Part shown: in pieces, positions 26,171 to 31,460 of the stretch
How the letters are laid out: every line of letters begins with the position of its first letter
Position numbering within the stretch: position 1 is the first letter of the stretch
From: a virus
DNA length: 31,521 nucleotides
IMG/VR virus record: IMGVR_UViG_3300037245_001484
Location: 1 to 31,521 of that record
Strand: one strand, 5' to 3'
Made by a program: the position numbers and the translations under genes
Notes under the pieces: model-generated
What the model was told of the DNA's origin: nothing
What the model saw: only the letters and a program-made list of their open reading frames with translations
Database searches by the model: none

Positions 26171-26386
26171 ATGGATGATGATACACGTATAAGGTTAAGT
26201 GATAGAGCACAACGAGATTTAGATGAACAATTCCAGCTTGAATTTGAAGCAATGGACATACTTGATTTGGTTGTAGCTGAATGGGAAAGTACTCCGGTGA
26301 GTGTTGCTTGCTTTGATCTTCAAATGGTTAAACGTGCTAAATACATCACAAAACGTATAAAATACCTGAAAAATGGTGGATTTTAA
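26171..26386 (+). CDS. Small hypothetical protein within direct repeats
   Basis: 71 residues from the ATG at 26171, with GGGGG as ribosome site. Helical, acidic N-terminus and basic C-terminus (KRAKYITKRIKYLKNGG). Its stop codon lies in the second copy of the 28-bp repeat. It could be a gain/loss cassette. Function unknown. Confidence 0.6.
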   Translation: MDDDTRIRLSDRAQRDLDEQFQLEFEAMDILDLVVAEWESTPVSVACFDLQMVKRAKYITKRIKYLKNGGF

Positions 26387-26407
26387 AATAAGTTAAGTTT
26401 TTAGTTG
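26380..26407 (+). repeat. 28-bp direct repeat, copy 2
   Basis: Identical to 26134-26161. A late promoter follows seven bases downstream. Confidence 0.9.
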
Positions 26408-26413
26408 ATTTTG

Positions 26414-26421
26414 TATAAATA
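26414..26421 (+). promoter_or_regulatory. Late promoter TATAAATA before 26463
   Basis: Predicted start about 26427; AAAGGA in the leader. Confidence 0.75.
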
Positions 26422-26462
26422 AAACAGTATATTAGTTCATAAGTTAAATAAAGGAAACGCAA

Positions 26463-26621
26463 ATGGAACAAGGTAAAGTGTCAAATTGGAAACCCCGTAC
26501 TAACACTGGTAAGACCAACTTCAATAAAATGAAGGGTACTGGTGAATCTTGGACGAAACTTCGTTCAGAAGTCTGGGGTGCCAGTTACGTTTGTAAAGAA
26601 AAATGGACTGATGTTAAATAG
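26463..26621 (+). CDS. Small basic late protein
   Basis: 52 residues (MEQGKVSNWKPRTNTGKTNF...) with AAAGGA upstream and a late promoter. Basic, Trp- and Thr-rich, probably unstructured; perhaps an internal head peptide. Unknown. Confidence 0.6.
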   Translation: MEQGKVSNWKPRTNTGKTNFNKMKGTGESWTKLRSEVWGASYVCKEKWTDVK

Positions 26622-26634
26622 TTCGAAATAATGG

Positions 26635-26663
26635 TTGACTTCCACTACCGAGTTGAGTATAGT
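26635..26663 (+). promoter_or_regulatory. Strong sigma70 promoter of the large RNA unit
   Basis: TTGACT (26635-26640), exact 17-base spacer, TATAGT (26658-26663). Predicted start about 26670. Unlike the late promoters it should use unmodified host RNA polymerase. Confidence 0.85.
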
Positions 26664-26690
26664 AATACATAACGATTGAGTAATCAATCA

Positions 26691-26706
26691 ATGTTCTTTT
26701 AAAATT
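26691..26706 (+). promoter_or_regulatory. boxA-like antitermination element
   Basis: TGTTCTTTTAAAATT, close to rRNA-leader boxA (core TGCTCTTTAACA in E. coli; GTTCTTTAAAAA forms in other gammaproteobacteria), about 20 bases after the predicted transcription start. Confidence 0.6.
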
Positions 26707-27158
26707 AAATAATTTGGGACGTATGGGTTCCAATGCCTTCGGGTAAGATAAACTGCGGTAACGTAGTGAAACAGGGTAGCTTTCTTACAAGTCCTGCCAC
26801 ATTTTAGTTGTGGACATCTATACAAGCCAAGTTTCTGATTACCTTCACACTTGTGGAGGATTGATGGAAGTTTGTGTTGAATAACCACTGGTCTTACGAT
26901 GGGTGGGTCTAACGTGTGGTGACGAGAAACAACATCCAAACAAACGACATTGAAGAAACAAAGGGTAGATATACGGTTAGAGTTTGTTGTGAACGAAAGC
27001 TGTGTGTCAAACTGAGTGGTGAGGGAACCAATTAGGTATTCCTGAATCGTGAAAGTTGATTCAAGTAACTCGACAGGGTGAAAGGGTATGTCTCGTATTG
27101 TATTTTTACCTTGGAAACTTGGTGAAAGCAGTTGCTGACTGCACGAGGTGGTAAGTTG

Positions 27159-27233
27159 CAAATTATAGCTCAATTGGTAGAGCAGTTGATTAATATTCAA
27201 TTGGTTGGTGGTTCAAATCCATCTCAAAAGCAA
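27159..27233 (+). ncRNA. tRNA-like core inside the large RNA
   Basis: A canonical D-arm (GCTC..GAGC, with AATTGGTA loop), an anticodon-like arm (GTTGA-TTAATAT-TCAAT, triplet AAT) and a canonical T-arm (GGTGG-TTCAAAT-CCATC) are all in place. The acceptor stem is not: only three of seven pairs form and there is no CCA. Instead TTGC (27156-27159) can pair with GCAA (27230-27233). It is therefore a structural module or decayed tRNA, not a working tRNA. Confidence 0.65.
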
Positions 27234-27536
27234 AAGACGGTCAGCACGGTTGAACGAAAGTGACCTAACACCACTCAATGTGAGGTGGGTGATTGATTCC
27301 CTGCAAGGATGATGTCTATTTGTTAGCAACCATTCATAATATCTTAGCGGATATGAACAGCCCGTAAGGGTTGGTGACGTGAAACGCTAGTAGAGTAGTT
27401 TAACTGGATAGTGGTAAAGCAACCACTTTAAAAAATGCGGTCATGATGTTGACCAGTTCGCCCTTAGTGGGAATTGGTGGATAGTTGATTAACGGGTTCC
27501 CGCAAGGAGTTCGGTACGGTCTAAACGAAACATTAT

Positions 27537-27575
27537 GTTGTCGGGAATAGTCTCATCCCTTCGACCAACTTTTTG
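27537..27575 (+). terminator. Rho-independent terminator of the large RNA
   Basis: GTTG-TCG-GGA (27537-27546) pairs with TCC..CGA..CAAC (27556-27569) with small bulges, followed by TTTTT. Confidence 0.75.
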
Positions 27576-27578
27576 AAG

Positions 27579-27586
27579 TATAAATA
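27579..27586 (+). promoter_or_regulatory. Late promoter TATAAATA before 27605
   Basis: Directly after the terminator; predicted start about 27592, GAGGA in the 13-base leader. Confidence 0.8.
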
Positions 27587-27604
27587 GTTTAAACGAGGAT
27601 CACT

Positions 27605-27883
27605 ATGAAATCATTAAACAGTTTAACGGAAGCTAAGAAACATAAACTCCCACAGGAGCATCGATTGGATAACGTAATGGATATCCTTATCAACTCAATG
27701 GAACATTATGAACTGGGTGACTTTGTTGATGCACTGAAACAACATATCGGATTAACCGATAAGAAGCTTGCTAAACAGATTTTCGATGAATATTGGAATG
27801 TTGATGCTAAAGCACGTGGTAGTTGGGATATAAAAGAATGGGAAAAATGGTTATCCAAATATATAGACCGGATTCCAAAATAA
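27605..27883 (+). CDS. Small late hypothetical protein
   Basis: A 92-residue, mostly helical protein with GAGGA before the ATG. The N-terminus (MKSLNSLTEAKKHKLPQEHR) resembles the short leader seen on many T4-like prohead-core or processed late proteins, a loose analogy. A central LTDKKLAKQIFDEYW helix. Its own late promoter, set between RNA units. Unknown function. Confidence 0.7.
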   Translation: MKSLNSLTEAKKHKLPQEHRLDNVMDILINSMEHYELGDFVDALKQHIGLTDKKLAKQIFDEYWNVDAKARGSWDIKEWEKWLSKYIDRIPK

Positions 27884-27901
27884 CCAAATAATTTTGAATT
27901 G

Positions 27902-27909
27902 TATAAATA
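27902..27909 (+). promoter_or_regulatory. Late promoter TATAAATA before 27942
   Basis: Predicted start about 27915; TAGGAA in the leader. Confidence 0.7.
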
Positions 27910-27941
27910 GAATTAACGAGAAACAATTTTTAGGAAATATA

Positions 27942-28052
27942 ATGGACGTAAAATGTAAACATCTTATAGCGGGAACATGGACACTGGATAGTAATCCGTT
28001 GCGCCCGTCAGTCCAATTTGCCAATTATATTGGTATGGAGAGAGGGTTTTGA
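27942..28052 (+). CDS. Small late peptide
   Basis: 36 residues (MDVKCKHLIAGTWTLDSNPL...) from an ATG with AGGAA upstream, enclosed by a late promoter and a terminator. Short, but the promoter, leader and terminator make expression likely. Unknown function. Confidence 0.45.
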   Translation: MDVKCKHLIAGTWTLDSNPLRPSVQFANYIGMERGF

Positions 28053-28083
28053 TCACCTAAGCATATAGCTTAAACTTTTTACG

Positions 28084-28116
28084 AAGGTGGTCTACTAAAG
28101 TGGATCACCTTTTTTG
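28084..28116 (+). terminator. Rho-independent terminator before the tRNA cluster
   Basis: AAGGTG (28084-28089) pairs with CACCTT (28106-28111), then a T-run. GATCACC at 28051-28057 could compete for the same left arm, so an alternative fold exists. Confidence 0.75.
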
Positions 28117-28131
28117 TTAGAAAATATAATT

Positions 28132-28206
28132 GCTCTTTTAGTTCAATGGATAGAATATCGGATTACGAATCCGATGATAGGAGTTCGAATCTCTTAAAGA
28201 GCACCA
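28132..28206 (+). tRNA. tRNA-Arg (ACG)
   Basis: Acceptor GCTCTTT/AAAGAGC, anticodon arm TCGGA-TTACGAA-TCCGA, T-loop TTCGAAT, encoded CCA. First tRNA of the cluster. Confidence 0.95.
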
Positions 28207-28209
28207 ATT

Positions 28210-28224
28210 TGATCTTTGAAAAAT
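28210..28224 (+). promoter_or_regulatory. boxA-like element between tRNAs
   Basis: TGATCTTTGAAAAAT, nearly identical to the element at 28846; both resemble rRNA boxA. It lies between tRNA-Arg and tRNA-Val. Confidence 0.55.
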
Positions 28225-28245
28225 AGAATACAGAACGATAGAAAC

Positions 28246-28320
28246 GCTGGGTTAGTTCAGTGGTAGAACGTCTGGTTTACATCCAGAATGTCGGGGGTTC
28301 GACTCCCTCACCTAGCACCA
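28246..28320 (+). tRNA. tRNA-Val (TAC)
   Basis: Acceptor GCTGGGT/ACCTAGC, anticodon arm TCTGG-TTTACAT-CCAGA, T-loop TTCGACT, encoded CCA. Confidence 0.95.
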
Positions 28321-28326
28321 TTTTTT

Positions 28327-28417
28327 GGAAGTTGATGCATGATGGTACGTGTCGCTCATTGCTAATGAGAAGGAGTCCTTGACGGGTCTTGGGGTTCGAT
28401 TCCTCCTGCTTCCTCCA
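28327..28417 (+). tRNA. tRNA-Ser (GCT)
   Basis: 91 nt with a long variable arm. Acceptor GGAAGTT/TGCTTCC with one mismatch at its base, anticodon loop TTGCTAA, T-loop TTCGATT, encoded CCA. Confidence 0.88.
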
Positions 28418-28421
28418 TTTT

Positions 28422-28495
28422 GGGGTTATAGTATAACGGGATTATATCTGATTTGCACTCAGATGATTGGGGTTCGATTCCCCATAGCTCCACCA
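28422..28495 (+). tRNA. tRNA-Ala (TGC)
   Basis: Acceptor GGGGTTA/TAGCTCC with G-U pairs, anticodon arm TCTGA-TTTGCAC-TCAGA, T-loop TTCGATT, encoded CCA. Confidence 0.92.
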
Positions 28496-28514
28496 ATTTA
28501 ATATAAAGGAAATT

Positions 28515-28655
28515 ATGAAAAAAATAATAGACACCGTTGAAATTATAGTAGAAGGTGAAAAAATTATTCTAGAAAGCACATCATTGTTCTTTGCGAAAAA
28601 AGAATCAAGTATAGATCTAAATGCTCGTGAATTAATACAACCTTTGAGTTGTTAA
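28515..28655 (+). CDS. Small protein within the tRNA cluster
   Basis: 46 residues (MKKIIDTVEIIVEGEKIILE...) with AAAGGA five bases before the ATG. Strand-rich N-terminus, Lys/Glu-rich. It is the only protein gene I can support between the tRNA genes. Unknown function. Confidence 0.55.
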   Translation: MKKIIDTVEIIVEGEKIILESTSLFFAKKESSIDLNARELIQPLSC

Positions 28656-28677
28656 ATAATTTAAATGAAATAACAGG

Positions 28678-28706
28678 TTGACTTACTGAAACAAGTCAGG
28701 TATAAC
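28678..28706 (+). promoter_or_regulatory. Sigma70 promoter P1 of the second RNA unit
   Basis: TTGACT (28678-28683), 17-base spacer, TATAAC (28701-28706). Same -35 box and spacing as the promoter at 26635. Confidence 0.8.
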
Positions 28707-28789
28707 ATAGGAACACTTAAGAACGGAAACGCCTCTGATACACGCATACTGAGTCCTGAATTGAGTGAGAAAGAAAATGAAACAAATGA

Positions 28790-28818
28790 TTGACAATGAT
28801 TAACAATTCAGATACATT
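28790..28818 (+). promoter_or_regulatory. Sigma70-like promoter P2 of the second RNA unit
   Basis: TTGACA (28790-28795), 17-base spacer, TACATT (28813-28818). It forms a tandem pair with P1 as in rRNA operons. Confidence 0.55.
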
Positions 28819-28845
28819 GACAACATAACGAATGAGAAATTGTTC

Positions 28846-28860
28846 TGATCTTTGAAAATT
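28846..28860 (+). promoter_or_regulatory. boxA-like element of the second RNA unit
   Basis: TGATCTTTGAAAATT about 20 bases beyond the predicted P2 start; almost the same as 28210-28224. Confidence 0.6.
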
Positions 28861-29064
28861 GAATATAGATAAATTGGTTTAGCCGAAAACCATAATAAAC
28901 TGAAAACTCGCTGAGTACGTTTTTTGATTAGTAGGCTAACATTTTATCAATGTGGACCACATAGGAATGTTGGTCGTATATTGACGGTTTGATTCAATCG
29001 TCACATATTAACATATAGAGTTGAGGAAACCTTTTGTTGATCTGATGAATCACAAATAATTTTA
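28861..29064 (+). ncRNA. Structured untranslated leader upstream of tRNA-Pro
   Basis: No ORF. Stems include TGGTTT/AAACCA (28875-28892), CTAACATT/AATGTTGG (28936-28973) enclosing the perfect palindrome ATGTGG-A-CCACAT (28950-28962), and GACGGTT/AATCGTC (28983-29002). It may be processed leader RNA or a separate stable RNA. Confidence 0.4.
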
Positions 29065-29142
29065 CGGAATATAGTTTCAATCTGGTAGAACGCTCGGTTT
29101 GGGTCCGAGAGGTTGGGGGTTCGAATCCCTCTATTCCGACCA
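29065..29142 (+). tRNA. tRNA-Pro (TGG)
   Basis: Acceptor CGGAATA/TATTCCG (first pair C-G, usual for tRNA-Pro), anticodon arm CTCGG-TTTGGGT-CCGAG, T-loop TTCGAAT, encoded CCA. Confidence 0.95.
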
Positions 29143-29312
29143 ATTTGATGAATAAGTTGTATGGCGCACTTAGTGTAATCTGAAACGATTCCTATTCGTT
29201 TATCAACCACTAGATCATCTATTTGTAAGAGCGGTTGGCACTTACATCTTATTTAAAGTCCATCCACCAATTTAAATGAGGCTACGGGGAAACATTAAAC
29301 TTCCGTTTACCA
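29143..29312 (+). other. Gap with tRNA-like fragments
   Basis: Contains an anticodon-arm-like hairpin AACGA-TTCCTAT-TCGTT (29184-29200; triplet CCT, U33 present), a hairpin TGTAAG/CTTACA (29224-29246), and two places (29273-29276 and 29309-29312) where ACCA is followed by ATTT, the 3'-end/spacer signature of the real tRNAs here. No T-arm is seen. Decayed or rearranged tRNA genes are the simplest reading. Confidence 0.35.
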
Positions 29313-29317
29313 ATTTT

Positions 29318-29418
29318 GGTTATCGCTTCAATTATCATACCGTAACGGTTCCTGTGATTGATGTCTCACAGAAAACGAAACGAAGAGGTGAGATGCTTCT
29401 GAACGTTTATTGATAACC
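29318..29418 (+). ncRNA. Cloverleaf-like stable RNA candidate A
   Basis: A 7-bp closing stem GGTTATC/GATAACC encloses three hairpins: ACCG/CGGT, CTGTGA/TCACAG and GAAG/CTTC. It has neither a T-loop consensus nor CCA. A second hairpin, GTATCCC-AGAG-GGGGTAC, and a T-arm-like GTTGG/CCAAC follow before tRNA-Lys. Confidence 0.4.
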
Positions 29419-29501
29419 GTTAGTCAGTCGAATAACGAATTCGGTATCCCAGAGGGGGTACAAATGTTGGTGTGACTCCAACCTGATGAAACACTTTTAA
29501 T

Positions 29502-29578
29502 GGGTATGTAGCTCAATTGGTTAGAGCATCTGACTTTTAATCAGAGGGTTGTGGGTTCAAGTCCCTCCATACTCACCA
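29502..29578 (+). tRNA. tRNA-Lys (TTT)
   Basis: Acceptor GGGTATG/CATACTC, D-arm GCTC/GAGC, anticodon arm TCTGA-CTTTTAA-TCAGA, T-loop TTCAAGT, encoded CCA. Confidence 0.95.
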
Positions 29579-29584
29579 TTTATT

Positions 29585-29659
29585 GCACTGTTGACAGAGT
29601 GGCTTATGTGTTGGATTGCAAATCCAAATACAGGTGTTCGATTCACCTACAGTGCTCCA
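29585..29659 (+). tRNA. tRNA-Cys (GCA)
   Basis: Acceptor GCACTGT/ACAGTGC, anticodon arm TTGGA-TTGCAAA-TCCAA, T-loop TTCGATT, encoded CCA with discriminator T. Confidence 0.93.
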
Positions 29660-29666
29660 TTTTATT

Positions 29667-29754
29667 GGAAGGTTGACAGAGCGGTAATGTTCCTGATTTG
29701 AACTCAGGTGGAGGTTCATAGCCTACGGGGGTTCGATCCCCTCACCTTCTTCCA
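29667..29754 (+). tRNA. tRNA-Ser (TGA)
   Basis: 88 nt with a long variable arm. Acceptor GGAAGGT/ACCTTCT, anticodon arm CCTGA-TTTGAAC-TCAGG, T-loop TTCGATC, encoded CCA. Confidence 0.93.
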
Positions 29755-29901
29755 TTTTGTCGTCAGCAGATTTATAGTGAAACTGATAGCCTTGTGCAGA
29801 AAACTACTATTGAATTATTCTCTCAGATGGTACGAGTGTATCATTGATTACAGCAGACATTACGGAGTTTCACTGTCACCACAGAAACTCCACATTTTAA
29901 T
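29755..29901 (+). ncRNA. Structured gap with mutually exclusive stems
   Basis: AGTTTCACT (29866-29874) can pair with AGTGAAACT (29776-29784), nine perfect pairs across about 80 nt, or its flank GGAGTTTC (29864-29871) can pair with GAAACTCC (29884-29891). The folds exclude each other. No ORF or tRNA. Confidence 0.4.
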
Positions 29902-29986
29902 GGACATATATTCCAATAGGGGGTTGGTGCGGATTGTAAATCCGATGTTTATAGCTCCGGTGGTTCGACTCCATCTGTGTCCACCA
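29902..29986 (+). tRNA. tRNA-Tyr (GTA)
   Basis: 85 nt, class II. Acceptor GGACATA/TGTGTCC, anticodon arm GCGGA-TTGTAAA-TCCGA with the first pair weak, T-arm GGTGG-TTCGACT-CCATC, encoded CCA. Confidence 0.88.
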
Positions 29987-29993
29987 TTTTATT

Positions 29994-30068
29994 TCACATG
30001 TAGCTCAATGGTAGAGTAGCGCACTGTTAATGCGTAGGTTGTTGGTTCGAATCCAACCTTGTGAGCCA
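29994..30068 (+). tRNA. tRNA-Asn (GTT)
   Basis: Acceptor TCACATG/CTTGTGA with one mismatch, D-arm GCTC/GAGT, anticodon arm GCGCA-CTGTTAA-TGCGT, T-loop TTCGAAT, encoded CCA. Confidence 0.9.
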
Positions 30069-30077
30069 TTTTTATTT

Positions 30078-30154
30078 GGACCCTTAGTTCAGTTGGTCAG
30101 AACGCCTCGCTCATAACGAGAATGTCATCGGTTCAAGTCCGGTAGGGTCCACCA
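30078..30154 (+). tRNA. tRNA with CAT anticodon (Met elongator or Ile2)
   Basis: Acceptor GGACCCT/AGGGTCC, anticodon loop CTCATAA, T-loop TTCAAGT, encoded CCA. The paired first base excludes initiator tRNA. Whether C34 is changed to lysidine, making it tRNA-Ile, cannot be read from this sequence. Confidence 0.92.
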
Positions 30155-30158
30155 ATTT

Positions 30159-30250
30159 AAAGTTATGAATATACTGGGTATCCACTAACAGACAGTTCCT
30201 ATAGATCGATTATAGATAGACTGAATCCCCTTAAGTTGTGGCATAACTTT
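30159..30250 (+). ncRNA. Cloverleaf-like stable RNA candidate B
   Basis: A 9-bp closing stem AAAGTTATG/CATAACTTT around hairpins TGG-GTAT-CCA, a two-part arm with CAGT/ACTG and CTATA-GATCGAT-TATAG, and a weak CC/GG arm. No T-loop consensus and no CCA. Confidence 0.45.
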
Positions 30251-30255
30251 ACATT

Positions 30256-30496
30256 TTGAAATCAACAATATCTAAGGCGATGTTGCATACAGACCAGTGA
30301 CTATTAAATACCAAATCTTACGGTGAAAATCTTAATTAACTGTGATGTGTTTATGGAGCTACATGAAGTCCGTCCAGAGTGTACAGATACGGTGACATGG
30401 AGAGTAGGAATAATTGGCCTATAATTAACACAAGTGCGGTACACTAATGATTGTGTTAAAGCGGTAATCTGTGATAATGGCAATAGTTGATTTCAA
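30256..30496 (+). ncRNA. Large closed RNA domain
   Basis: An 11-bp perfect closing stem TTGAAATCAAC/GTTGATTTCAA encloses about 220 nt with no ORF, including TTAACACAA/TTGTGTTAA (30425-30459) around a GTG/CAC hairpin. Confidence 0.5.
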
Positions 30497-30505
30497 TTCA
30501 ATGTC

Positions 30506-30542
30506 TGTGGTTTGTAGGATAACCACAATATAAAACACCTAC
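30506..30542 (+). ncRNA. H-type pseudoknot
   Basis: Hairpin TGTGGTT/AACCACA (30506-30527); its loop holds GTAGG (30514-30518), which pairs with CCTAC (30538-30542). Confidence 0.5.
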
Positions 30543-30562
30543 CTCAATTAATTTAACACAAT

Positions 30563-30640
30563 ATGGGTGTTGGGTGCTGGTTACCCATAGTAGTAAGGTG
30601 GGTTCGATTCCCACCAACCATTGGGTTCGATTCCCCTTGA
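30563..30640 (+). other. Tandem orphan T-arms (tRNA-like, degenerate)
   Basis: GGTGGG-TTCGATT-CCCACC (30597-30615) followed by AACCA that pairs with TGGTT (30578-30582), making an acceptor/T-arm minihelix without D- or anticodon arm; then a second TGGG-TTCGATT-CCCC (30622-30636). ATGGGT/ACCCAT (30563-30588) overlaps. Partial duplication of a tRNA end is likely. Confidence 0.45.
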
Positions 30641-30665
30641 TGTGGTCTGAAACTACTTTCGATTT

Positions 30666-30769
30666 ATGAACAGTCTATTTTGACTGAAGTATAATAAAAA
30701 CATACGGTGTCGGTTAACAGATACATCCCTGTGTTTGTTTATTTGTAAAATTCTTCGGGTACTGTTCAT
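30666..30769 (+). ncRNA. Structured RNA domain before tRNA-Glu
   Basis: ATGAACAG (30666-30673) pairs with CTGTTCAT (30762-30769), with an alternative local hairpin CAGTC/GACTG. No ORF. Confidence 0.35.
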
Positions 30770-30781
30770 GATTAATTTATT

Positions 30782-30856
30782 ATCGCATTCGTCTAACGGT
30801 TAGGACACTAGGTTTTCATCCTAGTAATAGGAGTTCGATTCTCCTATGCGATACCA
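30782..30856 (+). tRNA. tRNA-Glu (TTC)
   Basis: Acceptor ATCGCAT/ATGCGAT, D-arm GTCT/GGAC, anticodon arm CTAGG-TTTTCAT-CCTAG, T-loop TTCGATT, encoded CCA. Confidence 0.95.
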
Positions 30857-30861
30857 ATTTT

Positions 30862-31000
30862 GTAGGTTGACCGTAGTGGGTTAAATCTACCTAAACTGAA
30901 TGTGGTGTATAGGAGCACACCACCCCTCAGTATCCATACTTCACTGGTGTGGTGAAATGGGGAGGGAGAGCGGGGTCAGGTCTCGTACTAGGTTTTGATT
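30862..31000 (+). ncRNA. Structured RNA between tRNA-Glu and a tRNA-like element
   Basis: No ORF. Hairpins: GTAG/CTAC around TTGACC/GGTTAA (30862-30890), CTGA/TCAG around GTGGTGT/ACACCAC, TTCAC/GTGAA with a seven-base loop, and GAGA/TCTC. Confidence 0.4.
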
Positions 31001-31004
31001 AATT

Positions 31005-31184
31005 TTGTGGTAGTGTAACGGAATCCCATAGACGAATTGAGATATCTTTTCGGTTAGCGGATCAAAGTATTATAATCTGGGTGCTTTAAGTAGCAGTCCA
31101 AACCAACTAGTTGTGGTTATAATATCGAGCAACACGTGTGACGGAGACTCACTTATTATCGGTTCAAATCCGATCCACAATCCA
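31005..31184 (+). other. Degenerate or split tRNA-like element
   Basis: The 3' end is tRNA-like: T-arm ATCGG-TTCAAAT-CCGAT, CCACAA, T, CCA. TTGTGG, its acceptor partner, occurs twice, at 31005 and 31111. From 31111 the length (74 nt) suits a tRNA, but there is no normal D-arm and the anticodon-like arm GTGA-CGGAGAC-TCAC lacks U33. From 31005 it could be a tRNA split by about 100 nt. Not a normal functional tRNA as read. Confidence 0.45.
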
Positions 31185-31190
31185 ATTTTC

Positions 31191-31274
31191 GCTCGTGTGG
31201 TGAAACGGTAAACACAGCAGACTTAAAATCTGCCGACTTCGGTCTTGTGGGTTCGACTCCCACCATGAGCACCA
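31191..31274 (+). tRNA. tRNA-Leu (TAA)
   Basis: 84 nt, class II. Acceptor GCTCGTG/CATGAGC, anticodon arm GCAGA-CTTAAAA-TCTGC, T-arm GTGGG-TTCGACT-CCCAC, encoded CCA. Confidence 0.95.
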
Positions 31275-31287
31275 ATTTTAGAATCTC

Positions 31288-31358
31288 ATCGTTGTCAATC
31301 AACCCCTTTCTTGGTGGTCGAGGCAAGAGCAGACGTGCAATTGGAGTAATCCAGCGAT
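31288..31358 (+). ncRNA. Cloverleaf-like stable RNA candidate C
   Basis: 71 nt between the two tRNA-Leu genes. Closing stem ATCGTTG/CAGCGAT, hairpins CTTG/CAAG, GCA-GACG-TGC and GGA-GTAA-TCC. No T-loop consensus. Confidence 0.35.
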
Positions 31359-31370
31359 AGAACAATTTCC

Positions 31371-31454
31371 GCTCGTGTGGTGAAATGGTAAACGCGCTAG
31401 TTTTAGAAACTAGTACTGAAAGGTTTGTGGGTTCGACTCCCACCATGAGCACCA
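31371..31454 (+). tRNA. tRNA-Leu (TAG)
   Basis: 84 nt, class II. Same acceptor and T-arm as the preceding tRNA-Leu, anticodon arm CTAGT-TTTAGAA-ACTAG. The near-identical ends suggest the two arose by duplication. Confidence 0.95.
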
Positions 31455-31460
31455 ATTTAT

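Larger units (their letters stand above)
26670..27575 (+). ncRNA. Giant structured non-coding RNA, GOLLD/ROOL-like candidate
   Basis: About 900 nt with no believable ORF, bounded by its own sigma70 promoter and a terminator. It is packed with short perfect stems closed by stable tetraloops: CC-TTCG-GG near 26738, CTGCG-GTAA-CGTAG near 26753, CCC-GTAA-GGG near 27361, and TGAATC/GATTCA, AGTGGT/ACCACT, GCAGT/ACTGC, GGTCA/TGACC, CCACA/TGTGG, with many GAAA loops. A tRNA-like core (27159-27233) lies in the middle. Size, phage tRNA-cluster location and internal tRNA-like part agree with what is known of GOLLD RNAs (ROOL is the alternative), which form multimeric cages. No covariance model was run; the family name is inference, the structured RNA unit is well supported. 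Confidence 0.65.

Noticed and set aside
26688-27200. A 170-codon minus-strand ORF across the large RNA
   Set aside because: No ribosome site, odd composition (Gln/Leu/Ser-rich), and it runs antisense to a promoter-terminated structured RNA containing a tRNA-like core.
28125-28130. TATAAT just before tRNA-Arg as a promoter
   Set aside because: Its start point would fall within the mature tRNA and there is no -35 box.
29001-29210. A 69-codon minus-strand ORF
   Set aside because: Antisense of tRNA-Pro (RGIRTPNLSDPNRAF is a typical reversed-tRNA string).
29708-30019. A 103-codon plus-strand ORF
   Set aside because: Runs through tRNA-Ser and tRNA-Tyr and begins inside a tRNA without a ribosome site.
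31156-31455. A 99-codon minus-strand ORF with repeated GVEPT..SPHERK
   Set aside because: This is the well-known artefact of reading tRNA genes backwards; it covers two tRNA-Leu genes.
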